This document shows, piece after piece, positions 31,332-38,433 of a stretch of 46,325 bases of DNA (positions are counted from its first letter, which is position 1; the number at the start of each line of letters is the position of its first letter). The stretch spans positions 1-46,325 of IMG/VR virus record IMGVR_UViG_3300022745_000050, one strand, 5' to 3'. Made by a program: the position numbers and the translations under genes. The notes under the pieces are model-generated. The model did no database searches. It was not told the DNA's origin and saw nothing but the letters and a program-made list of their open reading frames with translations. The stretch is from a virus.

Positions 31332-32983
31332 CAAAAGCCCCCTGCGGCCTTGCGGGCACGCTCTTGCTCGGCCCATTTATCGGCCAGTTTCACCCAAGCC
31401 AGCGTCCCGTATTCGGGGCGCTTGGCCTTTTCTTCCTTCGCCCGATCCCGGCCGGGGCCGAATTGGCTTTGCAATCCAAGGCCAATATACGCCAAAGCGT
31501 CCACCGCGTCATCGTGTATTCCGTTCGGGAAGGCCAGCAACTCGCTGACGATCTTTTCAGTCCACGGCTTTTCGCTCGGCAGGTAGACTTTGCCCATTGC
31601 GACGCGCGCTGCGATAGATTGCGCGCGCTGTTCCTTATCGCCAACCGGCGTCACTTCGACGAGGTTGATGTAGGTGCCCGTCTCGTCCATCCGCTTGCGC
31701 AGAAACGGCCCGATGGACTTGGAGATGTGGCCGCGTTCCGCCCACCAGAGCAAAGGCCGCTGCTTGCCGCCAGCCATCGCCAGCATCGCCTCCACGGCCT
31801 GATCGGTCGGGACCTTGGCGCGGAAGCAGTCCAAGAGCCAGATGTTGTTTTGCCGGTCTATGCCGACCTTCAGCAAGACCGTGTAGTCATTCCGCTGGCC
31901 AGTTGCGACAGCGTGGTCCGACGCGCAGTAAATCCGCAGATCCTCGGGCAGATCGGACATTTTGTAGAACTGAAGGTTCTCGCGGCGAAACAGCACGCCA
32001 TCAGCCACCGTTGGCCGCTGTTGGTACAGGGCCGCGAAGCCGAGCGGGTCAAGGCGCTGCTGCGACTGCATGAAGTCCAGGTCAAAGCGTTCCGGCCACA
32101 GAACCTCGCCCTCGGCGCGGCCGAGCGGATCCTCTTCCTCGGCGATAGCCGGGAGCCGGATGATCTTCCACTTCTTCGCCTCGATGGCGTTGTAGCAAGG
32201 GTTCTCCGGGTCAGTGATCCGGCCGATGATGTCGTCGGAGTGCCAGCGCGTCATAGTGATGATCACCAGCTTCCGGCCCATCCGGCGCGTCATCGCGACT
32301 TTCGTGAACCAGTTCCACGCTTGATCCCGGATCGTCTGCGACCGGGCCTCTTCGTGGTCCTTGTACAAATCGTCGATGAGTAGGCAATCTGCACCCCGAC
32401 CCGTCAGCGCCCCGCCGCGACCGACGAACACCAAACGGCCCCCGGCTGCGGTTTGGATGTTGGCCTTGGCCGAGCCGCCACGCCGCAGCGAATACCCGGA
32501 GAAGACTTGCTTGAATTGCGCGGAGGTCAATATCGACCGCGTGTCGGCGCCCATGTCCTCGGCCATCGTGTCTGAGTACGAGGCAATGGCCAAATTCCAC
32601 GTCGGGTGCCGGCCGCTCATCCAGGCGGCAAAACTCTTCGTGGCGAGTTGGGTTTTACCGTGGCGAGGGGGCATCGCAAAAATCAACTGTTGGATTTCGC
32701 CGCGTTCTACGGCCTCCAGCGCCGCGGCCACTTCCCGATGGAACTGCGCCGCTTCGTAAGACGACTTCGTCGCGTCATTCGGGTGCGCCGGGTCGGGCAT
32801 CGTGAACTCAGTGAAGTCCAGCAAATGATCCCGCGCGGCGTGGATCTTCTGCTGGCGCTTCATCAGCGTCAGGGCCTTGCCGATGTCCGCGTCCGAGGGC
32901 TCGGCAGCCTTCTTCGCCGCTTGCTCGGCTTCGAAACCGTAGCGGAGCCCGGTCTTCGGGTTGACGCGGCGCATATCAGGCAA
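31331..32983 (-). CDS. terL: Terminase large subunit
   Basis: 550 residues starting with TTG at 32983 (TAGGAG seven bases upstream); an ATG three codons later is possible. ATPase: Walker A MPPRHGKT (104-111), Walker B CLLIDDLYKD (200-209) and coupling motif IITMTRWHSDD. The nuclease domain includes YCASDHAVATGQRNDYTVLL (around 345-365) and GIHDDAVDALAYI near residue 505. It packages DNA with the small subunit at 36649-37083, which is separated from it by the lysis and tail genes. Confidence 0.92.
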   Translation of the reverse strand: MPDMRRVNPKTGLRYGFEAEQAAKKAAEPSDADIGKALTLMKRQQKIHAARDHLLDFTEFTMPDPAHPNDATKSSYEAAQFHREVAAALEAVERGEIQQLIFAMPPRHGKTQLATKSFAAWMSGRHPTWNLAIASYSDTMAEDMGADTRSILTSAQFKQVFSGYSLRRGGSAKANIQTAAGGRLVFVGRGGALTGRGADCLLIDDLYKDHEEARSQTIRDQAWNWFTKVAMTRRMGRKLVIITMTRWHSDDIIGRITDPENPCYNAIEAKKWKIIRLPAIAEEEDPLGRAEGEVLWPERFDLDFMQSQQRLDPLGFAALYQQRPTVADGVLFRRENLQFYKMSDLPEDLRIYCASDHAVATGQRNDYTVLLKVGIDRQNNIWLLDCFRAKVPTDQAVEAMLAMAGGKQRPLLWWAERGHISKSIGPFLRKRMDETGTYINLVEVTPVGDKEQRAQSIAARVAMGKVYLPSEKPWTEKIVSELLAFPNGIHDDAVDALAYIGLGLQSQFGPGRDRAKEEKAKRPEYGTLAWVKLADKWAEQERARKAAGGF

Positions 32984-32992
32984 AGTGTTCTC

Positions 32993-33187
32993 CTACCCGC
33001 AAATCGCGGAGAACGTGGTCACAAACCGCGCCCCTTCTGCGCGCGATTGCGCGGTGTCGTGCGACGACCACGACGGCAGATCGGCGCGCAGTTCCGCGCA
33101 AACGGCGCTAGTCGCGTAGCCGCCCACTGGCGCGCAAGACGGTATCAGGATCAGCGATAGGCTTGCGAGAGGCCGCAGCGTCCACAT
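32993..33187 (-). CDS. Outer-membrane spanin (o-spanin lipoprotein)
   Basis: 64 residues. MWTLRPLASLSLILIPSCAPVGG is a lipoprotein signal with Cys18 as the modified residue. The rest is short and periplasmic, as in Rz1-type proteins. The start lies inside the inner-membrane spanin gene in another frame, the classic overlapping Rz/Rz1 layout. It would join the inner and outer membranes in the last step of lysis. Confidence 0.72.
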   Translation of the reverse strand: MWTLRPLASLSLILIPSCAPVGGYATSAVCAELRADLPSWSSHDTAQSRAEGARFVTTFSAICG

Positions 33188-33296
33188 GAATTTGCTCCGC
33201 TTGTTTCAGGTCGCGCAGTTCTGCCGCTTGCCGCCCTTGCCGGGCTATCAGGACGCCCCCGATAGCCCGCAAGATGGCAAGAACTACCGCCCACAT
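33108..33296 (-). CDS. Inner-membrane spanin (i-spanin)
   Basis: 62 residues: an N-terminal membrane segment (MWAVVLAILRAIGGVLIA) and a charged periplasmic helix (RQAAELRDLKQAEQIHVDAA). Its ATG overlaps the holin stop (TGATG) and 80 bases of its end overlap the o-spanin gene. Short for an i-spanin but with the right topology and place in the lysis cassette. Confidence 0.7.
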   Translation of the reverse strand: MWAVVLAILRAIGGVLIARQGRQAAELRDLKQAEQIHVDAAASRKPIADPDTVLRASGRLRD

Positions 33297-33466
33297 CAGG
33301 CGGCGCGGCGCTTGGACCAGACGGACCAGATCGCAATCGCGATGGTGCCGACTGCCCCGCCGAGGGCCGTCGCGGTGGCCGCGTCAATGATGCCTTTGCC
33401 GACCAGCACGCCAAAGCCTGCGGCCGCGATGGTGCGGACGACGCCGCCGATTTCTTCAGCACTCAT
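33296..33466 (-). CDS. Holin (Pam3 gp28 / phage_holin_8-like)
   Basis: 56 residues. It starts MSAEEIGGVVRTIAAAGFGV with AAAGGAC upstream. Two hydrophobic segments (TIAAAGFGVLVGKGIID and ALGGAVGTIAIAIWSVWS) surround a short loop, and it ends SKRRAA. The pattern EEIxGxVRTxxAAxxGxxVGKGxIDAATATAxxGAV, ending WSVWSKRRA, is that of small alphaproteobacterial phage holins. It overlaps the i-spanin start and lies five genes from TerL. It forms the lysis pore. Confidence 0.8.
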   Translation of the reverse strand: MSAEEIGGVVRTIAAAGFGVLVGKGIIDAATATALGGAVGTIAIAIWSVWSKRRAA

Positions 33467-33478
33467 GGTTGTGTCCTT

Positions 33479-33973
33479 TCAAGACAGTTGGAAGTGCGGC
33501 CCGTCGACAAAATCGGGGCCTGGGTGTTTCCGTTTGTACCGATTGAGCGCGTCCTGCATGTCGGACGGGGCGCTGCCATAGCGGTCCATCGTCTCAAACC
33601 AGTTGCAGCCCCACGTCAGCCGGTTGGCCAGCCCGAGGGCTTTGGCGGACTGGCTCATGGCCGACGCGACGGCCGGGTATAGGCCCCACGCGGCTTCCGT
33701 TACGATCGGTTTGCCGTCCACGAACGGCGTCAAATCCACCGCGTGACCGAAGCCGTCTTCGTGCGGCTGGTGGTTGGACTTGCTCTTGTAGCCGTCCTTC
33801 TGCGTGACGCCCTTCAAGAACAGCGCGTGCTGCTCTTCCGGCGTCCGCACGGCCTTGCCTGTGACGCCGAAATCGACCGTGGACAGGACGATGGCCCCTT
33901 CCACAATGCGGATCAGGTCCGGGTGGGCTCCGATCAGATTGGCGCGGCTGCGTGGTCCGAGGGAGTAGGTCAC
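33479..33973 (-). CDS. Endolysin, M15-type L-Ala-D-Glu peptidase
   Basis: 164 residues from a GTG at 33973 that overlaps the upstream stop (GTGA). The M15C pattern is clear: RTPEEQHALFLKGVTQKDGY, SNHQPHEDGFGHAVDLTPFVDG (H-x-x-G-x-A-x-D) and the final DGPHFQLS with the last zinc ligand. It has no signal peptide, so release depends on the holin. It is one of two M15 peptidases in the genome (see 14856-15548). Confidence 0.87.
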   Translation of the reverse strand: MTYSLGPRSRANLIGAHPDLIRIVEGAIVLSTVDFGVTGKAVRTPEEQHALFLKGVTQKDGYKSKSNHQPHEDGFGHAVDLTPFVDGKPIVTEAAWGLYPAVASAMSQSAKALGLANRLTWGCNWFETMDRYGSAPSDMQDALNRYKRKHPGPDFVDGPHFQLS

Positions 33974-34203
33974 TTGTCGGCCTTTCCGTCCAATTTCGCG
34001 TAAATCCGGTCAAGGCCGGCTTCGATTTTGTCCAAAGCGTCCTTGAAATCGGCCTTGGCGACGTAGCTGGTGGGCAGCGACACTTCCAACTTTTGCAAGT
34101 CCGTCCGAAGAGCCTTCACGGCGCTCCACAGTTCGCGGGCCAGCCATCCGACGACCGCCAGCGCGACACCCGCTGCGATATTGAAGAGGTTCTGCGGGTC
34201 CAT
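33970..34203 (-). CDS. Lysis-region membrane protein
   Basis: 77 residues: one membrane segment (NIAAGVALAVVGWLARELW) and a C-terminal coiled coil (VKALRTDLQKLEVSL...DALDKIEAGLDRIYAKLDG). Such single-span coiled-coil proteins are common beside endolysins and may be accessory holins or antiholins (inference). AAAGGACG lies upstream of the ATG. Confidence 0.65.
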   Translation of the reverse strand: MDPQNLFNIAAGVALAVVGWLARELWSAVKALRTDLQKLEVSLPTSYVAKADFKDALDKIEAGLDRIYAKLDGKADK

Positions 34204-34219
34204 CGGAGCGTCCTTTCGC

Positions 34220-34294
34220 TTAAACTACGTGCCACAACGCCACGGCCCACACCGCAGCGCCGAGGATGATGCAGGGGACGAGCCAGCTATTCAC
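34220..34294 (-). CDS. 24-residue membrane peptide
   Basis: A GTG at 34294 opens MNSWLVPCIILGAAVWAVAL followed by WHVV and TAA: a single hydrophobic span. It lies between the tail-associated gene and the lysis-region membrane protein, seven bases after the former's stop. The ribosome site is weak, so this is tentative. It could be an extra lysis regulator. Confidence 0.35.
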   Translation of the reverse strand: MNSWLVPCIILGAAVWAVALWHVV

Positions 34295-34299
34295 GCCGA

Positions 34300-35412
34300 T
34301 CAGCCCAACCCCATTGATACTTTACTGACCGTCACAGGGCCAGGCGTTGCCGTCTGGTAAAAGTGTTCGACAACACCGCATGAGCCTTGCACCTGAGAAA
34401 ACTTACTGTCCGTCCGCGTGATAGACGTGCCATCCGGCAGGCGAATGACTAAGGTGCTGCCGTTCAATGACCATCCAACATTCGCATATGTACGGCCATC
34501 CAAAACGCAAGCTGCGCCGTAATTTACGCTTTCAGTTGTAGCGGCGCTGGAAACGTAGGTTGTTATATCCACCTTCGTATCAGTGAAGACGATATGCAAA
34601 GAATTTGTGGTAATGTTGGAGACGGTCAGAAGAGTACCTGTCGGCTGCACTGAAATCATGGCGATTGATCCAGATGCAGGCCATTGAATATCGCAGTAGA
34701 TTGACGCGACTTTCCCCGTACCAAAATTGAGATAGGGATATGATGCAGTCGTGCCAGACGCATCCCCCGATGCAGTGACTGCCAACTTACCGCTGGCAAT
34801 GTAGGGATAGACATGCACTCCATTCTGAGGTGCCATATTTCTCCAAAGCAGGCCGTCCGGCGTAGTATCAAGTGGCCCATCAGGCTTGACACTGAAATCG
34901 TCAGAAAACACGCGGCCCGTAGAAAATACAGTAGGAGTCAGCTTCCGCAGCGAAACGTTATCCCAGTTTGACGATCCGACAACACCTTGCCCAAGTTGAA
35001 TAAATGTTGTTGCAGTCGTCGCCGTGAATTCCGTCACCCCCGCCTGTGCAGCGATTGCGCCGTTTGTAGCAAAGTTCAGATATTCGGACGCCCCAAAGCC
35101 GCTACTGCTGAGCGCAACAGAGCCTGCCACGGTTCCGGTATTTTGGGCAAAGAAAGCATACCGCTGCCCACTTGTGACAGCGACGGACTGCTGGCCTCTA
35201 GCTGTTCCGGTGGTATTTGTGGCCCGCATCTTACCAGCGACCCACGAGATAGCCCCGCCCGCCGAACTGCCATCAGTCCATCCGGTCAGATCGGTCGGAA
35301 ACTTGCCGTTCGTGACAAGTTCTGCGCCAGAAATGTCTACGGAACGAACTTGGCTTCCGCTTCTAGATCGCAGCCCTGACAGGCCGTTCAGTGCGCGCAA
35401 TCCATTAAGCAC
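34300..35412 (-). CDS. Tail-associated protein with lectin/carbohydrate-binding-like modules
   Basis: 370 residues. After MLNGLRALNGLSGLRSRSG comes a module like CBM4/9 (ELVTNGKFPTDLTGWTDGSS...GQQSVAVTSGQRYAFFAQ...WDNVSLRK). A second beta-rich, concanavalin-like module follows (FSDDFSVKPDGPL, SGKLAVTASGD, YCDIQWPASG). This is a typical architecture for glycan binding. The DNA is visibly richer in A and T than neighbouring genes, which suggests recent acquisition. It may be a tail-surface protein that recognises capsule or LPS; whether it is in the virion is unproven. Confidence 0.6.
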   Translation of the reverse strand: MLNGLRALNGLSGLRSRSGSQVRSVDISGAELVTNGKFPTDLTGWTDGSSAGGAISWVAGKMRATNTTGTARGQQSVAVTSGQRYAFFAQNTGTVAGSVALSSSGFGASEYLNFATNGAIAAQAGVTEFTATTATTFIQLGQGVVGSSNWDNVSLRKLTPTVFSTGRVFSDDFSVKPDGPLDTTPDGLLWRNMAPQNGVHVYPYIASGKLAVTASGDASGTTASYPYLNFGTGKVASIYCDIQWPASGSIAMISVQPTGTLLTVSNITTNSLHIVFTDTKVDITTYVSSAATTESVNYGAACVLDGRTYANVGWSLNGSTLVIRLPDGTSITRTDSKFSQVQGSCGVVEHFYQTATPGPVTVSKVSMGLG

Positions 35413-35707
35413 AGGACACCGCCACGTTGCCGCCGACGCCGCTCTTCGTCCGGGCGAACAGATACGCAGGAGACGCAGCGCCCGGCCACAACGCGGCCAA
35501 AGTCTGATTGATCACTGCCGCGCCTTGGCCAGCCGGCCCGAGCGGGATGGCCCCGGCGTCATTCGTCGGAAGCGTCGTCGTAGCGCCCCACTGAAGCCAG
35601 ATGTCCCCGTCGATCGGGTACACCGACACCGAACCAGAAGCCGCAGAAGCGGAGTTCAAACAGACGTAGGTGCCGGTGAGCGCAAGGGTAACGGGTGAAA
35701 TCGCCAT
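35405..35707 (-). CDS. Small structural protein
   Basis: 100 residues from ATG 35707 (MAISPVTLALTGTYVCLNSA). Short beta-rich protein with GDIWLQWGATTTLPTNDAGA and a C-terminal SPAYLFARTKSGVGGNVAVSCA. It reads like a small beta-sandwich virion protein, and overlaps the next gene by eight bases. A promoter with TATAGT lies upstream (35735-35764). Role unknown. Confidence 0.6.
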   Translation of the reverse strand: MAISPVTLALTGTYVCLNSASAASGSVSVYPIDGDIWLQWGATTTLPTNDAGAIPLGPAGQGAAVINQTLAALWPGAASPAYLFARTKSGVGGNVAVSCA

Positions 35708-35734
35708 GTCGGCCCCCAAAGTAAATGTTGGCCG

Positions 35735-35764
35735 ACTATACCAGACATTTCAGACAAAAAACAA
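35735..35764 (-). promoter_or_regulatory. Putative late promoter
   Basis: Minus strand: TTGTTT (35764-35759), 18-base spacer and TATAGT (35740-35735), about 27 bases before the ATG at 35707. The spacer contains TGTCTGAAATGTCTGG, two copies of the TGTCTG half-site seen in the operator region at 12797. Confidence 0.5.
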
Positions 35765-35804
35765 CCCCACTTCCGTCAAGGCAAAAGGCTTGAAACCGGA
35801 ACAA

Positions 35805-36242
35805 TCAAGCGTTCAAACTTGACCTAAGCGCGTCACCGGGTCGTAATTCCGCTGCACCAGACCGTCCTCGCGATGGAACGTCACCGATTGCATGGCCCGG
35901 CGCGACCGGAATGTCGGCGAACGCCTCGGCCATCATCTCCACGAGATCCGGCCCCTCCGTCGCCTGCGGCTTCAGAAGCACCGAGAAACTGTTGCCATCC
36001 TCGTCGGGCTTGGTCTTGGCCCACACCAAGGCCGGCGAAAGCGCGGTCCTGACCGCCGTCTTCGCCGCCTCGATGGCCACGTCCTGCGGTGTGTAATTCC
36101 GGTCCCACTGAAAGAGCGTGTTGCGGCTCACGCCCAAGGCTTCGGCGGCGATGGTGTAGGGGTTCTTGACGCCCGATGCTTTGGCCGCAGCGATGGCTTT
36201 GCGCCGACGCGCGGCCTCTTCCGGTGACGTTGGGGCTGGCAT
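35805..36242 (-). CDS. HTH-domain protein, possibly frameshifted at its end
   Basis: 145 residues from ATG 36242. EEAARRRKAIAAAKASGVKN is followed by NPYTIAAEALGVSRNTLFQWDR, a clear homeodomain-like HTH, then helical sequence to DLVEMMAEAFADIPVAP. The last ~33 residues are Gly/Arg/Ser-rich and look like the wrong frame. The other frame after CCGGGCC gives AMQSVTFHREDGLVQRNYDP and then VTRLGQV, which looks more protein-like. Either a one-base indel/frameshift or a natural end. It lies between TerS and the tail genes. Confidence 0.6.
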   Translation of the reverse strand: MPAPTSPEEAARRRKAIAAAKASGVKNPYTIAAEALGVSRNTLFQWDRNYTPQDVAIEAAKTAVRTALSPALVWAKTKPDEDGNSFSVLLKPQATEGPDLVEMMAEAFADIPVAPGHAIGDVPSRGRSGAAELRPGDALRSSLNA

Positions 36243-36272
36243 GGGCTTGTCCCTGTCTGATACGACGCGGCA

Positions 36273-36301
36273 AATATGCCTACAAATCATACAGAAAGCA
36301 A
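36273..36301 (-). promoter_or_regulatory. Putative promoter of the HTH gene
   Basis: Minus strand: TTGCTT (36301-36296), 17-base spacer and CATATT (36278-36273). The spacer holds TGTATGATTTG, a half of the recurrent operator-like site. A second half, TATCAGACA, lies in the opposite orientation (36262-36254). Confidence 0.45.
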
Positions 36302-36648
36302 GCGAGACGGGTCTGAGCGCGGGGCGACTGGTCGGGCCGGTGCGGCGCTGCGGCGATGCGGCTTAACGACGATACGGCTGGACGTCGGAGGACACGGCGC
36401 CGCGTCAGAGATAGGGCTGGACGTCGGAGGACACGGCGTCCCGAAGTATCGGCGGGGCGCAAATTTCTCCGGGCGTCCGATGCAGTTTCCGCCGAAGCGG
36501 GCGGACTGGGGGCCGGGGGTGCGGCGGCCCGGCCGGCGCGCGCGGGGGCAGGGCGCGGCCGGGCCGCCTAACTGTCTAACCTAGACAGTAGACAGTTGCG
36601 CCTTATCAATAGGTTAGGCGGTTAGGTTGCGCGCGCATTGCGCACAAG
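36302..36648. other. Gene-free region after terS, candidate packaging site
   Basis: No credible gene. It has a 24-base direct repeat with core GACGTCGGAGGACACGGCG (36376-36399 and 36415-36438), then a very GC-rich stretch. An inverted-repeat cluster follows: CCGCCTAAC (36564-36572) with GTTAGGCGG (36613-36621), and inside it AACTGTCTA (36570-36578) with TAGACAGTT (36589-36597) plus another TAGACAG (36582-36588). Position beside the small terminase gene suggests a pac or cos region; this is inferred. Confidence 0.5.
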
Positions 36649-37083
36649 TCAGTCGAAAACGTCAGGACCTGGACCGACTGGCGTTGCTTTTGCGGCCGCC
36701 ATTGCCTCCAGCTTGGCGATTGCTTCCGCCAATTCCCCCGGTGACATCTCATGTGGTTCCTTGCCTTGCATTGCATCGGATATGCCGAACCCGGCCTTAT
36801 CCATCAATACCTTGGCCGCCTGTACTCTGGCCCCCGCCGGCGCTTTCGGATTGCCTGTTATCTCCAGCAAACAGTTTAGGGCGGCCGGGACACCTTCCCC
36901 GACTAGCCTTTCCATCTGGATCCGCAGCACTTCCTCTCTGACGGCCGGCCGCGAAAGCGCCATGCTGGCGCCGGGCTGAGTTATTCCGGCCTTATGTGCC
37001 GCGAAGCCTTGTGAGCCTGTTTCCGCATACACCGCGGCAACGGTACGCTCAATCGGCGTTAAGCGTCCAGATTTTCGCGGCAT
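36649..37083 (-). CDS. terS: Terminase small subunit
   Basis: 144 residues: an HTH-like N-terminus (LTPIERTVAAVYAETGSQGF, AAHKAGITQPGASMALSRPA) and a long helical part (MERLVGEGVPAALNCLLEIT, APAGARVQAAKVLMDKAGFG, HEMSPGELAEAIAKLEAMAA). This matches small terminases of alphaproteobacterial phages as I recall them. It ends GPDVFD, the shared tail. The repeat GCATAACGCT occurs at its start (37080-37089) and upstream (37133-37142). Confidence 0.72.
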   Translation of the reverse strand: MPRKSGRLTPIERTVAAVYAETGSQGFAAHKAGITQPGASMALSRPAVREEVLRIQMERLVGEGVPAALNCLLEITGNPKAPAGARVQAAKVLMDKAGFGISDAMQGKEPHEMSPGELAEAIAKLEAMAAAKATPVGPGPDVFD

Positions 37084-37219
37084 AACGCTGATCCTTCTTA
37101 CAGTGTAAGGTCAGGACGTTATGTCCTGCCCGGCATAACGCTAACATATGCTTAAATCTATATATGTGCAACTGTACGAAGGTCGCGCAAAATCATCATA
37201 CAAACCCGACAAAATCCGC
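37084..37219. promoter_or_regulatory. Divergent regulatory region between terS and the rightward cassette
   Basis: It contains the inverted repeat CAGGAC-N5-GTCCTG, a second GCATAACGCT copy (37133-37142), an A/T-rich part and ATCATACA (37195-37202), the half of the recurrent operator site. No gene is seen. Confidence 0.45.
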
Positions 37220-37248
37220 TTGCAACGGGTGTAACACACCTGTATGAA
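37220..37248 (+). promoter_or_regulatory. Sigma-70-type promoter of the rightward small-gene cassette
   Basis: TTGCAA (37220-37225), a 17-base spacer and TATGAA (37243-37248), about 36 bases before the first ATG (37285). The spacer contains the palindrome GGTGT-AAC-ACACC (37228-37240), which includes the recurrent 10-mer GTGTGTTACA on the minus strand. Confidence 0.6.
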
Positions 37249-37284
37249 GTGACTACAGACACCGACAAACAAAGGACAAACAAA

Positions 37285-37380
37285 ATGGAACTCGTGGCAA
37301 TCGCAGTGTTTACCTCCCCTCTCTGGATCGGCTGCGTCTATGCGGTATGGGAAGGCATTTACGGTTACCCTCGCGACTAA
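37285..37380 (+). CDS. 31-residue membrane peptide
   Basis: MELVAIAVFTSPLWIGCVYA followed by VWEGIYGYPRD: a single hydrophobic span near the N-terminus. AAAGGAC lies upstream. The 22 bases leading into and including the start are repeated exactly before the next gene (37449), so the two share a translation signal by duplication. Function unknown. Confidence 0.55.
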   Translation: MELVAIAVFTSPLWIGCVYAVWEGIYGYPRD

Positions 37381-37383
37381 TGG

Positions 37384-37430
37384 AAGGGGCGAAAGCCCCT
37401 CCCCCCCCCTCCCCCCCCCCCCCCTCCCCC
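37384..37430 (+). repeat. Hairpin plus long poly-C tract
   Basis: GGGGC-GAAA-GCCCC (a GNRA-loop hairpin) runs into C9-T-C14-T-C5 up to 37430, ending 18 bases before the ATG at 37449. Such a run is prone to slippage in replication and sequencing, and the G-rich strand could form a quadruplex. Without a T-run it is not a standard terminator. Confidence 0.7.
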
Positions 37431-37448
37431 GAACAAAGGACAAACAAA

Positions 37449-37658
37449 ATGGACCCGCTTGACCTTATCGCAGCCGCGCGCAACCGCCGCGCCGCCGCTG
37501 ATCTTGTTTCCGCTTCTGGCATCCATTGCCCCACGCAAGCGTGGAAAAGCTACTATGACGCGCGTGACGCCGCGCCGCGCGATACTGACGGCCGCGTTAA
37601 GCTGACCGCCGCACTTCGCGCACTGAAGGCGGCCGCCGCGGCGTCAACCGCCGTTTGA
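37449..37658 (+). CDS. Hypothetical small protein
   Basis: 69 residues (MDPLDLIAAARNRRAAADLV...), helical, Ala/Arg-rich; no recognised family. Start chosen at the ATG after the duplicated leader with AAAGGAC; longer in-frame readings pass through the poly-C tract. Part of the rightward cassette. Confidence 0.55.
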   Translation: MDPLDLIAAARNRRAAADLVSASGIHCPTQAWKSYYDARDAAPRDTDGRVKLTAALRALKAAAAASTAV

Positions 37659-37683
37659 CCACACCAAAAAAGGACCGCCTAAC

Positions 37684-37968
37684 ATGTTCGCCAGCGTCAC
37701 CCACACCCGAGACCAAATCCAAGCGGAAATTGCGCGCTGCTATCACTTGAGCCGCAATCAAGACGTCATGTCCCGCACACTGTACGCGTCGCGCGCCAAA
37801 CGCCTCTGGCGCGCTGCGGAAGACGTTTTTCAAGGCCGCGCTTACTACCACGAAATCGAACAGTCGGCCGCGCGCCTTGACCGCGACATGAGGGACGCCC
37901 CCAAGAACGCCCCCGAGTGCACCGGCCCGAATTGGTCTGACGTGTGGCGCGCGGTTAGCAAACTCTGA
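37684..37968 (+). CDS. Hypothetical protein
   Basis: 94 residues, helical and basic (FASVTHTRDQIQAEIARCYH, SRAKRLWRAAEDVFQGRAYY). AAAAAAGGACC lies upstream of the ATG. No family recognised. Possibly a DNA-binding or host-interaction protein; no evidence beyond composition. Confidence 0.55.
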   Translation: MFASVTHTRDQIQAEIARCYHLSRNQDVMSRTLYASRAKRLWRAAEDVFQGRAYYHEIEQSAARLDRDMRDAPKNAPECTGPNWSDVWRAVSKL

Positions 37969-37984
37969 CGCAAGGAAAGTTGTC

Positions 37985-38239
37985 ATGCCCAAAGCAACCA
38001 AAGCCGACAAGACCCAGCACCATAACGCGCAAATGCTAGTCTTCGCGACAAGCGATCGCGTCTACTCTTTCGCGGCTACTCAAGACACTAGGTTTAACGA
38101 TTGCCTAGCGGCCGCGCCTGAACCTGTACAGGCCGCCTATCGCGCGGCCGTCGCTGCCTTGACCGACCTTGAGGCGCGCCTTGTGAACGCTGGCAAGGCG
38201 TACCGCGACACCTTTGGACATTGCAAATTGAACGCGTGA
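37985..38239 (+). CDS. Hypothetical protein
   Basis: 84 residues. MPKATKADKTQHHNAQMLVF, then a helical part (EPVQAAYRAAVAALTDLEAR). CAAGGAAAG lies before the ATG. The stop is overlapped by the GTG of the next small gene. No family recognised. Confidence 0.5.
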   Translation: MPKATKADKTQHHNAQMLVFATSDRVYSFAATQDTRFNDCLAAAPEPVQAAYRAAVAALTDLEARLVNAGKAYRDTFGHCKLNA

Positions 38240-38379
38240 CCTATCGCCCTGCGCGGCGGATATACGAAGCGCGGATGAGTACCGCCGGAAAGTGCGGGTC
38301 TTACTTCTCCGACATGGTACGTATCGCAGTTCAAGACGCGCGCAAGAACTTGGCCGATCGGCCGAAATTGCGCGCCTAG
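38236..38379 (+). CDS. Small hypothetical protein, coupled start
   Basis: 47 residues from a GTG overlapping the previous stop (GTGA); an internal ATG at 38275 would give 34 residues. MTYRPARRIYEARMSTAGKC, then YFSDMVRIAVQDARKNLADR: basic and helical. Short, so moderate confidence. Confidence 0.42.
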   Translation: MTYRPARRIYEARMSTAGKCGSYFSDMVRIAVQDARKNLADRPKLRA

Positions 38380-38433
38380 ACTGTCTGTCTTGACGTCCTA
38401 CACAATCCAACAAACCTAAGAGGATCCCCCAAA

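Noticed and set aside
33151-33462. Leftward 103-codon frame over the holin and spanin genes
   Set aside because: Ser/Pro/Arg-rich shadow; the overlapping holin frame has the family pattern and a good ribosome site.
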